A DNA stretch of 64,000 bases, from positions 186,001 to 250,000 of the forward strand of contig JAQGDQ010000175.1 of assembly GCA_030141605.1 (NCBI GenBank), in the 5' to 3' direction. The position numbers and the translations under genes were made by a program. Shown here in pieces: positions 35,360 through 49,400 of the stretch. Under the pieces are notes generated by a model. That model had not been told where the DNA came from and did not search any database. It worked only from the letters and a program-made list of their open reading frames with translations. The number at the start of each line of letters is the position of its first letter. Positions within the stretch are counted from its first letter, which is position 1. This DNA comes from Tubiluchus corallicola. Lineage: Eukaryota > Priapulida > Priapulimorpha > Priapulimorphida > Tubiluchidae.

Positions 35360-37477
35360 TGTTTTTATTTGTTGTAGTTAGCTTATGAACCTATCATAGG
35401 AAATAATTCTAAGACTAAGGTTCTTCATGCTAGTTAGAATAATAACTAACTAATTACGTTAATCAGTTAATCACTCTGTTAATTCGTTTGGTGGGCTACT
35501 GAGATTGAATTAAGTGTTTAAGACAAATCACATCAATTTATTTTACTCCAGCAATACATATACAATACATCAACATACAATATGATTTAAAAAAACAGTA
35601 TAGGTAAAAAAACATTGATGAAGTCAAATTAACCAAATAAAAGAGTTGCTGTATGACACATTGAACGCTTGGCTTGTTAAGGTGGCACGAATGAGTGAAT
35701 GAAGCCTGCCTTATTTCACTGGTTTTGACGTCTGAGAAAATTGTATATTGAAGTAGCATAATTAATGAAGGAACCTATTGCAAACTACTGACATCGTAGG
35801 TCGTTCTTTTCTCAATTTCCTTTTTGTACAAACTGTTATTGATTAATCCAGTGCATGCACTATATTTCTGTGTGGGGGCTTGGTTGTGTTAATGCATGAA
35901 TATGATGATTGCTATCGATCAAGTTCCCTTTAGTTACCTGACCAGTTAGCTTGCGTTTTTTCTCTCTCCTGTAGTCTATATCTGCGTGCTTATAATGCAT
36001 GTTGTAATTACACAGCCTTGGATTTGGCTTACCTGTTTTTGGATGACTAACCAAACAGAAAAGAACAAATAGTTTGTGTAGTGTTCCTTCCCTTTGTAGA
36101 ACTTATTTATGAAGAAGATACGCGTTTAGTGTTCAGGCGGTTTTATCTGTGCGCGGTATCCTGACATACGTGCATAAGTAGCGTTTACATGAGTATTGAT
36201 TAGCATGTTTGTTATACTCTTGTGATATATTGACATGGATGTCAGCACTTTAACCGTTATCACTATGACAGCTCGTATTTATAAGATTTGTGTGTTTGTT
36301 TAAATTTATCTGCTGTTTATCTGCTGTTTACAGCTGAAGTCGTGCGAGTATTTTTCCAGCTTCGTCTGAAATGATAGCTTTTATGATCGCTTGCGTTCAA
36401 TATTGAATATCTTAATATAATTTTAGCAAGGCTGTTGATTCTTCCTCTAAAAATTTGAGCAACGTACTGCAGTGAGTGTGGTATAAAATTGCTGACTGAA
36501 TATCAACTTCCGGCTGGTTAAGCCCACTACCTAAATAATGAACCCTTTAGCTTTGTGTAACAACCGATTTTAAAAACCTTGGCCCGTCGTTTTCAGCAAA
36601 CTTCTTCAGGGACATAGGGGCATGAGACACTCATGCTGTTTTAAAAATTTATCTTTCTCCATTATGGGACAAGAAGGAAGGAGTGGTGCGAGTAATTATC
36701 GTAAATATATAACTTTTCCTTTTAGTCTTTTACTGGGATCTCATTCGTTGTAGAAGACCTACTTAACATATCGTAAATTTGTAACAATTCGTCACGGCTC
36801 AGTAGTGACGTACATCCGGCCACGATGATGAGGAATTGTCACATTTTCGCAGTAAGTCACCACTGAAGCTCATATATCGCCATAGTAACATTGTCTGCGC
36901 AGCTGCGTAATCAGATCATCATCCGTGCGTAACGCTATCCTAGTTCCACGTTGTACAGTAGTCGTAGTAGCAGAATTATTACTCACTCGTCCTAAACATG
37001 TCGTGTCCGTATTTCATTTGAACTGCTTTAGCCGCTCTGTTTGTGCTTTCTAACTGCGGCCATCGCAGTTCATAGAACCGCTTGTTATAACTAGAAAACT
37101 GTTTGCGTACGTGTAGCGTTCTTAAGTTTTATTTGAGTATATCGTGTTAAGCAAAGCATACTGGATTGCTAATCACTTCATTCATGAATTCATAGCTTTA
37201 ATTGTAAAAAAATAATTTCATAATGTATTGAACGCAAGCGATTCTGACTTGATTTTGATAATGACAACTTTTCCTTGAAAAAAGTCTGACGTTCATCGAT
37301 GAGTTTTTGATTATTTGACTCGTTAGTAGTAACAGTACATGTGATAAAGAAATTGCCGAAATCTTGTGTGAATCACGCGACTCGTAATAATTGCATTGAC
37401 TATAACAGAATTGTAACAGAGTTATAATAGTTATAAGCGTTTTACGGACGATATTTGCAAGGATTGTTCATTGAATC
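35360..37477. other. Upstream region of the ACSBG gene
   Basis: No gene recognised between 35360 and 36700. From about 36790 to 37477 CpG content rises (GGCCACGATGATG, TGCGTAACGC) and a CRE-like TGACGTAC lies near 36806, so this is the likely promoter and 5'UTR of the acyl-CoA synthetase. The transcription start cannot be placed. Confidence 0.4.
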
Positions 37478-40400
37478 ATGGGTGGTAGACATAGCAAATC
37501 TTTTACGCTACAGTAAGTGATGCTTTTGGCAATCTGTTATATAAACTATTTGTCTATAGGCAACTTTATATGTACGTTGATTAATTTAAACGTGAATTTT
37601 GGACATTTTAAACCACGTTTAATTTGGAGATCTTGGAATAAGCACAAACAACGTTTTCTTTTTAAAGTTTCTGACCTGCCCACATAAACATAAATAGCTA
37701 AGTAGATCACCTCTATCCGAACTTCCGCAAATCATTATAATAGATGTATTCAGATGTGATTTTTATAATTGCTAGATCTAGTAAAATGATAAAGAAATGC
37801 GTCTGTTATAGTGCATTCTGCTATTTTTGCATCAGTGTAACAAAAAATCCAAGTTTACGTACAGGAACCATTACGAGTCTTTCACGCTTGGGTATTCCCC
37901 CACCTACCACGTTGCCTGTCAGCTTGGCAGTTTGCCATATTGGCAACGTGCCAAATCTCATAGCGGAGCATTACACCCAGTGTTGGATTCATTAACGTTT
38001 CATAGGAATTTTTTGTCTTCGTAAAGTTACGATCGCATTTAATAACGTTCTTGGGTTACGAAACCTTTGTGAATTCCCTTGTAAGCCTATGAATGTTCTT
38101 GCGAATAAACGGTTTGAAAGAAAGTCATTTTGTGTTTTTTTATTTCAGGTAGTAACAAAATAAAGTACAGTATATTGCAGTACTTGATATGCTATGGTTC
38201 TTTTGTCGTAAATTTATTATAATTTCTACCAGATTTGTGGTACATAAAATATCAAATTTTCCCGAACTTAAATAACTTGAACTTTTTTGAGTTTACTTTA
38301 CTAGCAGTTTCATTTCTGTTTAAAGTTTTTGTTAGCTAAATAAATAATTGGTTTACTGACTGACATACATTTAACCTTTTATTTTCTAGTTCAAATGGTA
38401 GTGTCCCCTTCAATAAAGACTGTTCTAGAAATGGCTCAGCTGTACATGACAATGATGGTTTCGTAGATCAGGAATTACACTACAATAAGGTGACGGCTAA
38501 GCGTCTTTCAAAAGGATTTGTTCATCCCGCACCCGGAGAACCTCAGAATGGTAGGCATTTAAAAAATTTGATATATTTAATTTTTTTCGCCATGATTCAA
38601 TATGTCATGATAATAGATGTAATCAGTCTTTACTGATTCTTTTTTTATGAGTGCCAATATTATAAGTGTGCAATCATTCTTCTATGGAAATGATAAAAAA
38701 AGACTATTCTGAAACATTCTGTCAGTCTTTTGCAGAACATTGATATATGGAACTGATTTTCATTATTATCATTTATTTTCAACTATAAATATTTCGAACC
38801 ACTAAAGAAAAATGCTAAACAAAGGCAACAAAAGGTTAGAGGATAAAAAAGAAAAACACATGATAACAAGATCCTCATGCGCAAAGCAAATTGACATAGT
38901 TGAAAAATTATACCTAACATACTGCAACAAAGTTACAATAAAAAGAAATTTGTGTCTCCAAGCTATTGCATAAATACAACTTCTAGTTTATTTTGGTTGC
39001 TTTAGTGTTTTTTAATGACATGGAAATTTTCCAAATATTTATGTTCTTGTGTATGTTTTTGACGAATCTTATATCGTCCTATGTATATTTTATTTGAGAA
39101 TTTCCAAAAAAATTTTGTGAGATATTTGATTTGTGAGATATGAGTGAATTTAGATTGCTGCATCTCAAAGTTAGCTGTAAAAGATTTTTGTTAGTGTGAG
39201 AAACCTGTTTTTAAAGAATAGCAAAGCAATTAGGCATCCTGGTGAGTGGATAGGCTCCAAGTGCAGGGTTAGTTTGTTGCTTTTTTATTGCTAAGTTTAT
39301 AACTCGAGTAGCTACCAGGTTGCTATTAGGATAGTAATCCTCATATTTTATTTGCCTAAACATGATAACAATAGCTAAGGATTGCTGAACAGATATTATT
39401 CAAGAAAGCGAGGGCCATCAAGAATCACCCACACACTCAGCATGACCATAGTGGGTGGTCCATCAAGGCGCAGATAGTCGGATAAAACTCCAAAGAAAGT
39501 TGCTCTCTAAGTCTTGCCACTGTTGAACTGACTAGGTTCAATTTGTTGTGCTTTGATTTAGTATTTTAAATATGTTGGTCCTTCAAATTTTGATTTTTGT
39601 TGCTACTTTTTCTTTGACTCAATATGTTTTTAGTTCGATTTAATAATTTTTGACTTGATTTGTAAGTTGAATTGCTCATTGGATGTTCTGTTACAGCAAT
39701 TTTGCTTGTGTCTTAGTACCATAACCACTCCGGTTAAGTTTGCAAGATATATTTTTGTATTTTCTCACCCAAATTCCTATAATCGAAGACTGCTTGCTAA
39801 TTACTATTTAGTTACCTGAAAACCTGTAGGCAGGTTTTGCTCTTTTTTCTATTACAAAGTGCTCTTACAAGGTCACACCAAGAGTTAATTTATTTCTATG
39901 ACGCAATTTCTTTCTTAGCTTGGAATGACATTTTTTACTATACCTGTTTTGAAAGTGCATCAATCTGTTGCTCTGAGTCAAAGACACTTGAAATTATACA
40001 GTTGTTATTAAAAGGTTGGTGGCAGTCACTGTAAAGCAAATTTCCATCCTAGAATAGTGTTCTTGTGAAATATTATTTTCCTTAATAAACTTTCTAATTG
40101 TGATTTAATTGCGTTTAATATCAAACAGGTTTACTGTTTATCAACAAAATATGTTGATCAGGACCTCTCCCACTAAGCCATTGCCAGTCTGCAATATACA
40201 TATGAACTTTCTATTATTAATTATTACAAGTTATAAATAACCATAAAATGGCCTGTAATAATCTGCCTCAGTTCGCATAATAATTTTATGTAGTGTCTAA
40301 GTAGGTGAGTCTAAGCTGTTCACAGTTATGCTTTTTAGAAAAGTTTAAAACATAATAAAATTGTAAGCTATTGTTGTATTTTAGCTTCTTTAAATTGAAA

Positions 40401-43400
40401 ATAATGTTGTTTTTTTAAATATTTTATGACACAAGATCAGATAAGTCATGGTATTTGCAGGAAACTTGAGCTGCATCATTTTTATTTTCTGTATTTTTGC
40501 TTAAAAATCCTTGTACCATTATTTTTAGGAGTTCTTCGTCAGAAAACTAATGTTAATGCTAAATGCAAAAATTTTGAACTTTCTATTTAGGTCCCGACGA
40601 GGTCTTGCCAGCCACAGAATTCTACACATGTGATCCTCACGTCCCAGTTAGACTGCGTATTGGTGACGTTCATCCCTTTTCTGAAAAACCACAATCTGTA
40701 CCGGGGTTGTTAGCAGAGAGAGCAAAAGAGTTTCCTCACCATCCTGCGGTGTCAGTGAAAAGAAATGGAGAGTGGGTGACGTGGACATACAAGCAGTACT
40801 ATGAGGACATAAGAAGAGCTGCTAAGGGCTTTATACAAGTAAGATAATTATGTAGTTCGAAGTTTTGCACTGTTTTTCCTTTTTCCTTTTCTCTTTGAAA
40901 CCCTTTGCTTCATTGACCTCCAGTTAGTAAAGTTTCTATAATGACTAATATCTAAGAGTATTGTTTGCTTTGAGTAACTTGACCTTCTACATTTCTACTG
41001 CTGCTTACAGAACATTATCTATTTGTTTATTGTTTAACAAGACATACCAGTGAGAAATTGTGTTTCAAATTATGTACTTTATGCTTTACTTAAAAAAATT
41101 GTAATTTATTTTAGCTTGGGCTGGAACCATATCATGGTGTTGGTATTCTTGGATTCAACTCACCGGAATGGTTTATATCTGATTTTGCTGCTATATTTGC
41201 TGGGTTAGTTTTTTTTTCTATTTTGACATTTCATTTCAGCCTAGCTACAGTTTATGTTAAGTACTAATACTCTGTTTTCTCTTATTAAATACACATTAGC
41301 AATGCAGGTTTTTATATATTTTAGAGGTCTAGCATCTGGTATATATGCTACTAATTCACCGGAAGCTTGTCAGTTCGTAGCTGCAGACTGCGAGGCTAAC
41401 ATTATCGTTGTTGAAGACGAAAAGCAGCTGATGAAAATCTTACAAGTGAAGAAGGATTTGCCTCATTTAAAAGCGATTGTACAGTATTTAGGAAACCCTC
41501 CAAAAGAAACTGGTGCATACTCCGTAAGTATATTTTATGTTTTTATCAACTTTTTTCTGATAAGTTCATGCTAAAGTAGAGCATGTAATGGCCATTAAGT
41601 AAAGCTAATTGAGAAATTGTTTAACAATAAAATTACTTTTAGTGCTAATAATTGTTTTTCAATAATTTCACTGTAGGAACATCCTGTTTCTCAAAACATT
41701 ATTCAGATAATTTGCACAAACCTTTTTTCAGCATTCTAACTACACTTTTAATTGAAACAAAAAAATCACAACACTCTGACATACAGTAAGCTTTTCACAC
41801 CGAATCTAAAAAAGAGAAATGGCTATTGGCATTATACATTTGATATCAGATTTTTTCCTATTTTTTGTTTGCTGATAATTCATTTCTTTGTTGTTATTTG
41901 TGGAAAATTAAGGTCATGGATTATGTATGTATGTATGTACATATGCATATGTGTGTGTTTGTGTGCATGCGTGCGTGTGTGCATGCGCATGTGTACATGT
42001 GTGTATATATGTGTATGTATTTTTTCTGATGGAATAAAAGCAAAATTATGTTTCATATCCATGTCGATGTGACAGTTCATAAAAGTTGTGCATAACACGC
42101 TATACGCATTATATTTCTATGGAAAGTCGCCGACCCATTTGACAGCTTGTTCTACTCTTTAACTTATTGTGTATTATGTGCTGCTTGACTAACATAAATG
42201 ATGTTTTCGCAATTATGCAGTAAAATTACCCATTGTTAAATATGTTTTAGTGGTCTGAGCTTATGGATTTGGCATCAAGTGTACCTGATGCAGTTTTGGA
42301 TGAGCGAATTCGAACACTTGCACCTAACAAGTGTTGCACTCTTATATATACCTCAGGAACTACAGGAACACCCAAGGGTGTCATGCTCACCCATGATAAT
42401 GTGAGTACTGTACATTGTTTTCTATGTGGCGAAGCTAAATGTTAAGAAGTCCAAAAGCAATATGAGGTTGGAGAGCTACTAAATCACTTTTAATAGCAAG
42501 TGTTAAGCCTAATTTTGTTAAATTTTGTTTTTATAAAATATAATGTTTACATCTCTTCTTTCATGTGTACTATAGATAGTTTTACTTGAGCATTGTGTAA
42601 TCATGTATTTTTCTCTTACAGTTAATCTGGACAGCTAATCGCTGTGTAGAGTCTGTTTTTGGTAATCTTAATCGCAGATGTCAAGATGTTCTTGTCAGCT
42701 ATCTGCCGCTTTCACACATAGCCGCACAGGTACAATCATTTTCTAGTATTCATTAATCCGTGAGTTCAAGTAGTAATAAAATCTAATTACTGTATATCAT
42801 TTGAGTCTAATTAATGCCTATCATTTTGCACTCGTGTCCATTCAAATCATATCAGAGGAAAAGCAAACTATTCATTTAATATAACTCACCTCTGCAGCTC
42901 CTTTCATCATTTCGACACTGATTATGACTTTAGATTGGCAGATTCGTGTAAGGAACCCAAAACTGTGTTATTCATACACTTATTTTCTACACAACTTTTT
43001 TTTGGCTTGTGCTTTAACTATAATCACTATTGCAATGCGATACAACATATATATACTATATACACAATGAGCAAAAACATATAAGCATCAATAGCTAAGG
43101 ATACTAGTATCATGCTATAGAAAAACTCTGTGTTTGCAGACTTGTTTCTCATGAATCCATTCTGAATTTTGTTTTTTAATAACATTAACATACATTTGGA
43201 TTGCTTCTTTAAAGTGATTAATTGTGGCTGCTTCCATGGCCCATTGGGGTAAACAATTCCACAGATCAATTATCCAATGGCTGAAAAAGTATGTTCTTAA
43301 ATCCAGCTTCGCTGTATTCTTGTACAGTTATAACTGGCTTCGCATCGTCCTCCCGTGACTTTTAAATGTGAAGAAGTTTCCAACGTATAAGCATTTTCCT

Positions 43401-46400
43401 ATATAAGAAAGCATAGGCAGTCGGGTACTGGTTGTTCAAGTCTGTTGATATAAAGTTGTGTTAATCTTGGCTTGAAGATGTCAAAAGAGTGGCAGTTATA
43501 CTTTGAAATAAAGGGGCTCAAGATTAACATTCTTATGTATATTATTATTGAATTTCCTAAAACTTGTATATTCTTTTTCATGCACAATGGTTTTAGATTG
43601 CTTCAAAACAGAATATGTTTCAGTACTTTAGTGTTAACTGCACATAGCTCATTTAGCACAAACTGCATAACTTTGTTTTATTTTTGTGTGAATAAATAGA
43701 ATGTGTTACTCATTGCTGCAGCAAGAATATTCTAACTTGCAAATAGTGTCATTTTTCCTTACAGAAAAGTGTAAATAATGTATAGAAATTTTACAAAAAC
43801 AACTCTTTCATGAAATAATTGTTTCAGATGCAGGACTTGTTTTTACCAATTGTAGTTTGTGCTACAGTATGTATTGCTCAGCCAGATGCACTCAAGGTTT
43901 GTATTATTGTGATTACATTACAGCAGCTATCTAAAAACACAGCACTCGCACTTCAGTATTGTTTTGCTTGTGCTGTGTGATTTAGATTGGCTGAATTCAT
44001 TGATTAAAATATTAAACAGATTCATGTACTGTGTTTCAGTTGGTTGATATGTATTGTGGTATATCATTGGCGGCGAATGTTTGTTTTGCTGCTCCTGATG
44101 CATTGAAGGTTTGATATATCTGACATATTGTTGTGTTATACGTACAGCTATTTACGTGTTTCACGTTTTAGCTTAGTTTCTTGCTTTATTAGTGGGGATA
44201 CAGGTTTGATACTCGCATTGCCAGTAGGGAGATGGTGCTTAAGTTGAGCTTAGATAAATATTCTGTGTGTTTGAGGAAAAGATTGCAGATTACTTATAGT
44301 TGCTAAAATAAAAGTAAAGGTGGCCGGTATGCAAATTTTATGTTCATCTAATTCAGACATTGTCTTCTTAATGCTTGGTAGTGCTCGGTCCTATATAAAA
44401 GACTGTAAGATATTATTTTCAAAAGTTCGTCTCTTAAATCGTAATTTTAAATGATACAATTTGCTGACGATCTCTCATTTAGTATTATAATTATTTATCA
44501 TGCTGCTAGATGATACTGCTGTCTGTATTACTAAATGTTGTTGACTAATGGTGCTGCGGGTGAAGGGCGAGGCCGTAGTTTGTGCATCTCTGTTTGTTAT
44601 ATTAGCAAAGAATGTTTCTGTTAAACAGCCCTCAATGATTTGGCTGGAAACTGCTATTACATCATGATGTGTTTCTATATAATATGTTTGTTGTGACATG
44701 GTGTTACGAGTTTAGTTCCATTAAAGCTTCGTAGTTGTGCTTTTCTGGAAAAATTATTTTTAGATTTTGTGATAAAATTTGTTGTTCGTTAGTAATTGCT
44801 GTTCTCTGGTATGGCAAGTGGAACGCATTATTAGTTAATATATTTTTTATCTCATTAAAATTCATTAATTAACAACCTGTTCTCTTTGCCAACAATTTGA
44901 TTAATACTTTTCACTTATTTGAAACGTTTGTGTAATGGGTGTTAATTATTCAGAAATATAGAAAGCATTGTTATTGTTTTTATAATTTGATTTTTTGTCA
45001 TTTAACAGGGTACATTAGTCGATACAATGAAAGAAGTTCGGCCTACAGTATTTATGGGTGTGCCTAGAGTGTTCGAGAAAATTCAGGAGAAAATGCAAGC
45101 AGTAGGTCGCTCAATGACCGGATTAAAAAAAGCAATTGGTACCTGGGCAAAAGAAATCGGATTGAGAGGCAACATGGCATTAGTTAATGGGTAAAGTGTT
45201 TGTAATTATAATAACTCATTTATCCCCACAATAACTCAATGTTCTACCAGTTTGCAGTTATTCAGTTTGTTGTTGAGCTAAATAAATTTACTTTGCAGTT
45301 AGTGGTAAGTGTAAACATTTGCAGCTGTGTAAATATATGTCCTAGTCATCGACTATTACTGTTGTTTTTCACATGCAAACATTCTTTTTATTCTATGCAC
45401 AGAACACGTTTTTTCTGGGCAAACATTTTTTGCGCATGTGGACGATGAATTGCAACATGGCAGCAAAAACTGTGCATAATCATTAGAAAATTCGCTTTAT
45501 TGCTTAATTATTTTAGGTTAGCTTACTCTTTGTGCCATTTAATCAATATTCAAATCTAATTTGTTGATCTACTTGCTTTAGTTAAAAATTAATTCTTGTA
45601 GCGAATCACTACCATGGGGCTGGACGATAGCAAATGTTTTGGTATTCAAAAACATTCGCAAAGCTTTGGGTTTGGACCGTTGTCACATGTTAGTAACTGG
45701 AGCTGCGCCAATTACTCGAGACACACTTGATTATTTCATGAGTATTAATCTTCCTCTGTTTGAGCTCTACGGAATGAGTGAATCAACAGGTGAAAATGTT
45801 TTTCTTATCCGTGTTTGTCTTTTTGAGAGATTTATGCCCATTTTGAGAAAACTTATTTGCACGTTTCGCCCATGCTAAGTCATTACCACATAGTAGTCAT
45901 TTAATTACAAACTTTTCACTTTAGTGGCAATTTTTGGCTTTGTGTAAGATTCTAAATTTTATAAAGAGTTGCTACCTCAGCATTAATCACTGTACACTCA
46001 TATCTCGGTTTGCGGAACCTCATTGTTTAAATGTTGTTACAGAATCTGGTAACAAACCTCAGCTCATCGCAGAAAATGTATTATTTTGTCGATTTGTACC
46101 CAGATGTTGTTTTTTATTGCTAGCAGATCTGTTTTTCTTTCGAGCAGTGCACATTAAAATTGTTTTGTTTGAAAAATACTTGTTCGTACAAATTAGAAAT
46201 TTCATCACAAACCTCCAATCTTTCTATAACAAAATTATCAATTGTCCACTTGAACTTGTTTATAAAGTAATGCATTCTAAAATCATTGCGTTCTTTCATT
46301 TTGCGTGGATTTGACTTTCCACAATATCCCAATTGCTTAGAATATCATGCCGACTGACGCATTTGTACAAACAAAACAGGTGAACTATAATTTGGTCATT

Positions 46401-49400
46401 ACGGTTAACCTATCCATTTATAAGAAACATGTTGCTGTGGACTGACCTGCCAATTAACAACTGTTTGCTGTTAGAATAAAAAATTATATTCAAATTTGCT
46501 GTCTGTTTACTGTTGAGTCATAAAAATTGATTTCATTGATCTGTTTTAGGTCCACATACTGTTAATTTACCTACAGCTATACGGGTTGGCAGTGTTGGCA
46601 GAGTGTTTGTTGGTGCAAGTAATAAAATTTTTGAACCTGATGAAGATGGTGAAGGAGAGGTTAATATATTAGTATTATATTATTTACTAATATTGTCAGT
46701 TAGTCTTCTTTTTAATCAATTATTTGCAAAAACATTGAGCATATTATTAAGTTGATATACAATAATAAGGCAGCTGACAAGAACATATGCAGTCATGAAG
46801 AAAATTATATCCACGTAAGGATTTTTTCTCAAAGGCTGAAATGTGTCACTCTGACTATAGATACAGTGCAAAACTGTATGAATTTTAAACTCTACCTTAC
46901 CATTACGACAGCAGATTGTTTTATGTATTCTGTGGCATATGAACTTTTGCTTTAATTTAACTGATTAAAGTATTGCTTTGCTTCCTTTCTCACGCTATTT
47001 ATTGTAACTAAAGCTGGGAATATTTCATTGTTCATTAGTCCAATTCTTACATTACATTTTTAATGCATGGGACCACTACATCAGGTATTAAATATTTTGT
47101 GAGGGAACATTTTTTGTTGCAAACTTGCTGTGCATTCGTAATTAATTATCATGTGCTCTTTGACAGCTTTAAGAAATCACAAATCTGTCTGTAGTCTTGA
47201 AAAATACAAAAACATAGCACCATAACCGTAAGTGTTTTGAGTCATTATGTCAGTTATTATAAGCATTGAGGTGGGTGTGTTTTGCAGGTTTGTATGCGAG
47301 GTCGTCATGTATTTATTGGTTATTTGGGTGCCAAGCAAAAGACAGAAGAGACCATAGATGAAGATGGTTGGTTACACAGTGGTGATATAGGCAGAGTAGA
47401 TTCTGATGGATATGTTTATATTACCGGCAGGTAATGATATAATTTTACTATTGATAAAAACCCAAGATAAAATGAGTTCTTGACAGATAGCTAATCAACC
47501 TCATCAGCAACAGTAAAATAAGACATTAACTTGTTGTGGTTTGTCAGGCCAAAAGCAACACCAGTTAGGCCAAATCTGAAAGTTTTTCCTATTGCAGGCA
47601 CTAGAGCTGTTTTCTAAGCATAATTCAGATTGTTATTATTTACTGAGGTCATTGAATACAACAAAATCTTCAAAGAAAACATGGTTTTTTATGTGACATT
47701 ATTTGCAAGCAAAATTTCTGCAAAATAACATTACTAGTGCCAAATACCTTGGCATTGCTTTTAGTTAAATACAGTTGGATGTTTGGTTACTTGGCATACA
47801 GCTGTCAACAGTCTCCTAAAATGCACAGTTCATTGTTACAAATTTAAAGTAGTAAATGTGTAGCTTTTGAAATAAATTCAGTGAGCTACAAGACTGTCAC
47901 TTTTATTGGTTTGAAGTTTTCATTTATCAACTATTTATTATAGGATTAAGGAACTTCTTATAACAGCTGGTGGCGAAAATGTTGCTCCTGTGCCGATTGA
48001 GGATAGGATGAAAAAAGAGGTTCCAATTATCAGTAACGTGATGCTTGTGGGTGACAAACGCAAATTCATCTCTATGATCTTTACATTAAAAGTATGTTTG
48101 CTCCAAAAAGTGTCTTAGTTTGTATTTAATTATTTTGCTTATATGCTTATTTTATCATACATTTTCCATTGAATTTTATCAGTTTTTTTACAATTCAGCA
48201 CTCAGCAACTTGCAATCCAACACTCAGCGACAAGGCCTGCGCAATGTAAATCATTTGGGTGGAATCAAAATCAGTCACTTTGTCGAGGATAGTCATCTAT
48301 AACATACCAGCAGACATGTTTCAACTATGTTAAGTTGTGTATAAACCTTCTTCAACATGACAGATAACTATGGGCAGTACAGCAGATAAAACTTCTCAGA
48401 ATGTTTTTAATCAATCCACACCAGGCACTGTTTCACTTCGGTGGCTAAGCAATTTATTGAACTTAAATTGTCCTTTTCTATAGGTCCAGGTTGATTTGGA
48501 AACTGGAGAACCATCTGATAATCTTACAGACTTCACTCGAGATTGGCTGAGAAAATGTGACAGTGCAGCAACAACCACAGCAACAGAAATAATTCACACA
48601 AAGCCAGAAAAGGTGTGGCAAAGCTTTAAACTATTACAACTGTTTTTGACCATGTCATTAAACAAGCAATATCTGCTAACTTTCTTATACAATTTTGAAT
48701 CTTGCAAACCAAAATCCAGCATATAATGGCAAATACTACGCAAATTAGGTGGTCATAGCGAGGGATGAGCCGATCAGAAAAATAATCCACGATCGGCAAG
48801 CAAACTTGCATATCTGAAGAGATCGGAGATCGGAGTCATGATACACTTTAATATCGGTAATGGTAACGTGGCCTAATGATGTGCAGTTAAGTGAAATCAG
48901 ATCGTAATTCATCTTATTTTATGTCGCACTTATCCACCCCTAACCAAACTGTTGCAAAGTAACAAATCAGCTAACCGACAGAAGACGGTTTTTATTCTTT
49001 TCTAATGGATTGTGAGGTGCTAACCTGCATTTAGTTTACATGCTTACTCTGAAAGGTAAAATTAAGCATTTGCAGACACTCAAATTGCTTGCCATTGTTA
49101 TCGCCGGAGTAAAGAAATTACGTCTGATAATGCTCAGCAGCAACCAAGCAAAATGATCTTGAAGGGCTGAACCAGCTGGGATTGTATATACGACTCATGT
49201 CTGTTAGCTTTGGAAAGCTAATATTATCTTAGTGTATTACAAAGAATTACTGGTCTGACTACTATTGCCTATAATTAACAAGTTTACATTCTTTTCATAA
49301 CTTTCATCAGACATCAATTAAAGCAATTAAATAGTTATATTATTAACTTATTTACTTACACTTGACCTACTTTCAACTCTCTGTGATTGGCCATAAGTCT

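Noticed and set aside
41752-42098. Cys/Val- and His/Thr-rich frames on opposite strands
   Set aside because: Produced by the TG-rich simple repeat in an intron.
45934-46314. 126-codon open frame on the plus strand
   Set aside because: It lies in ACSBG intron 10, has no recognisable domain or biased codon use, and the flanking exons join in phase without it.
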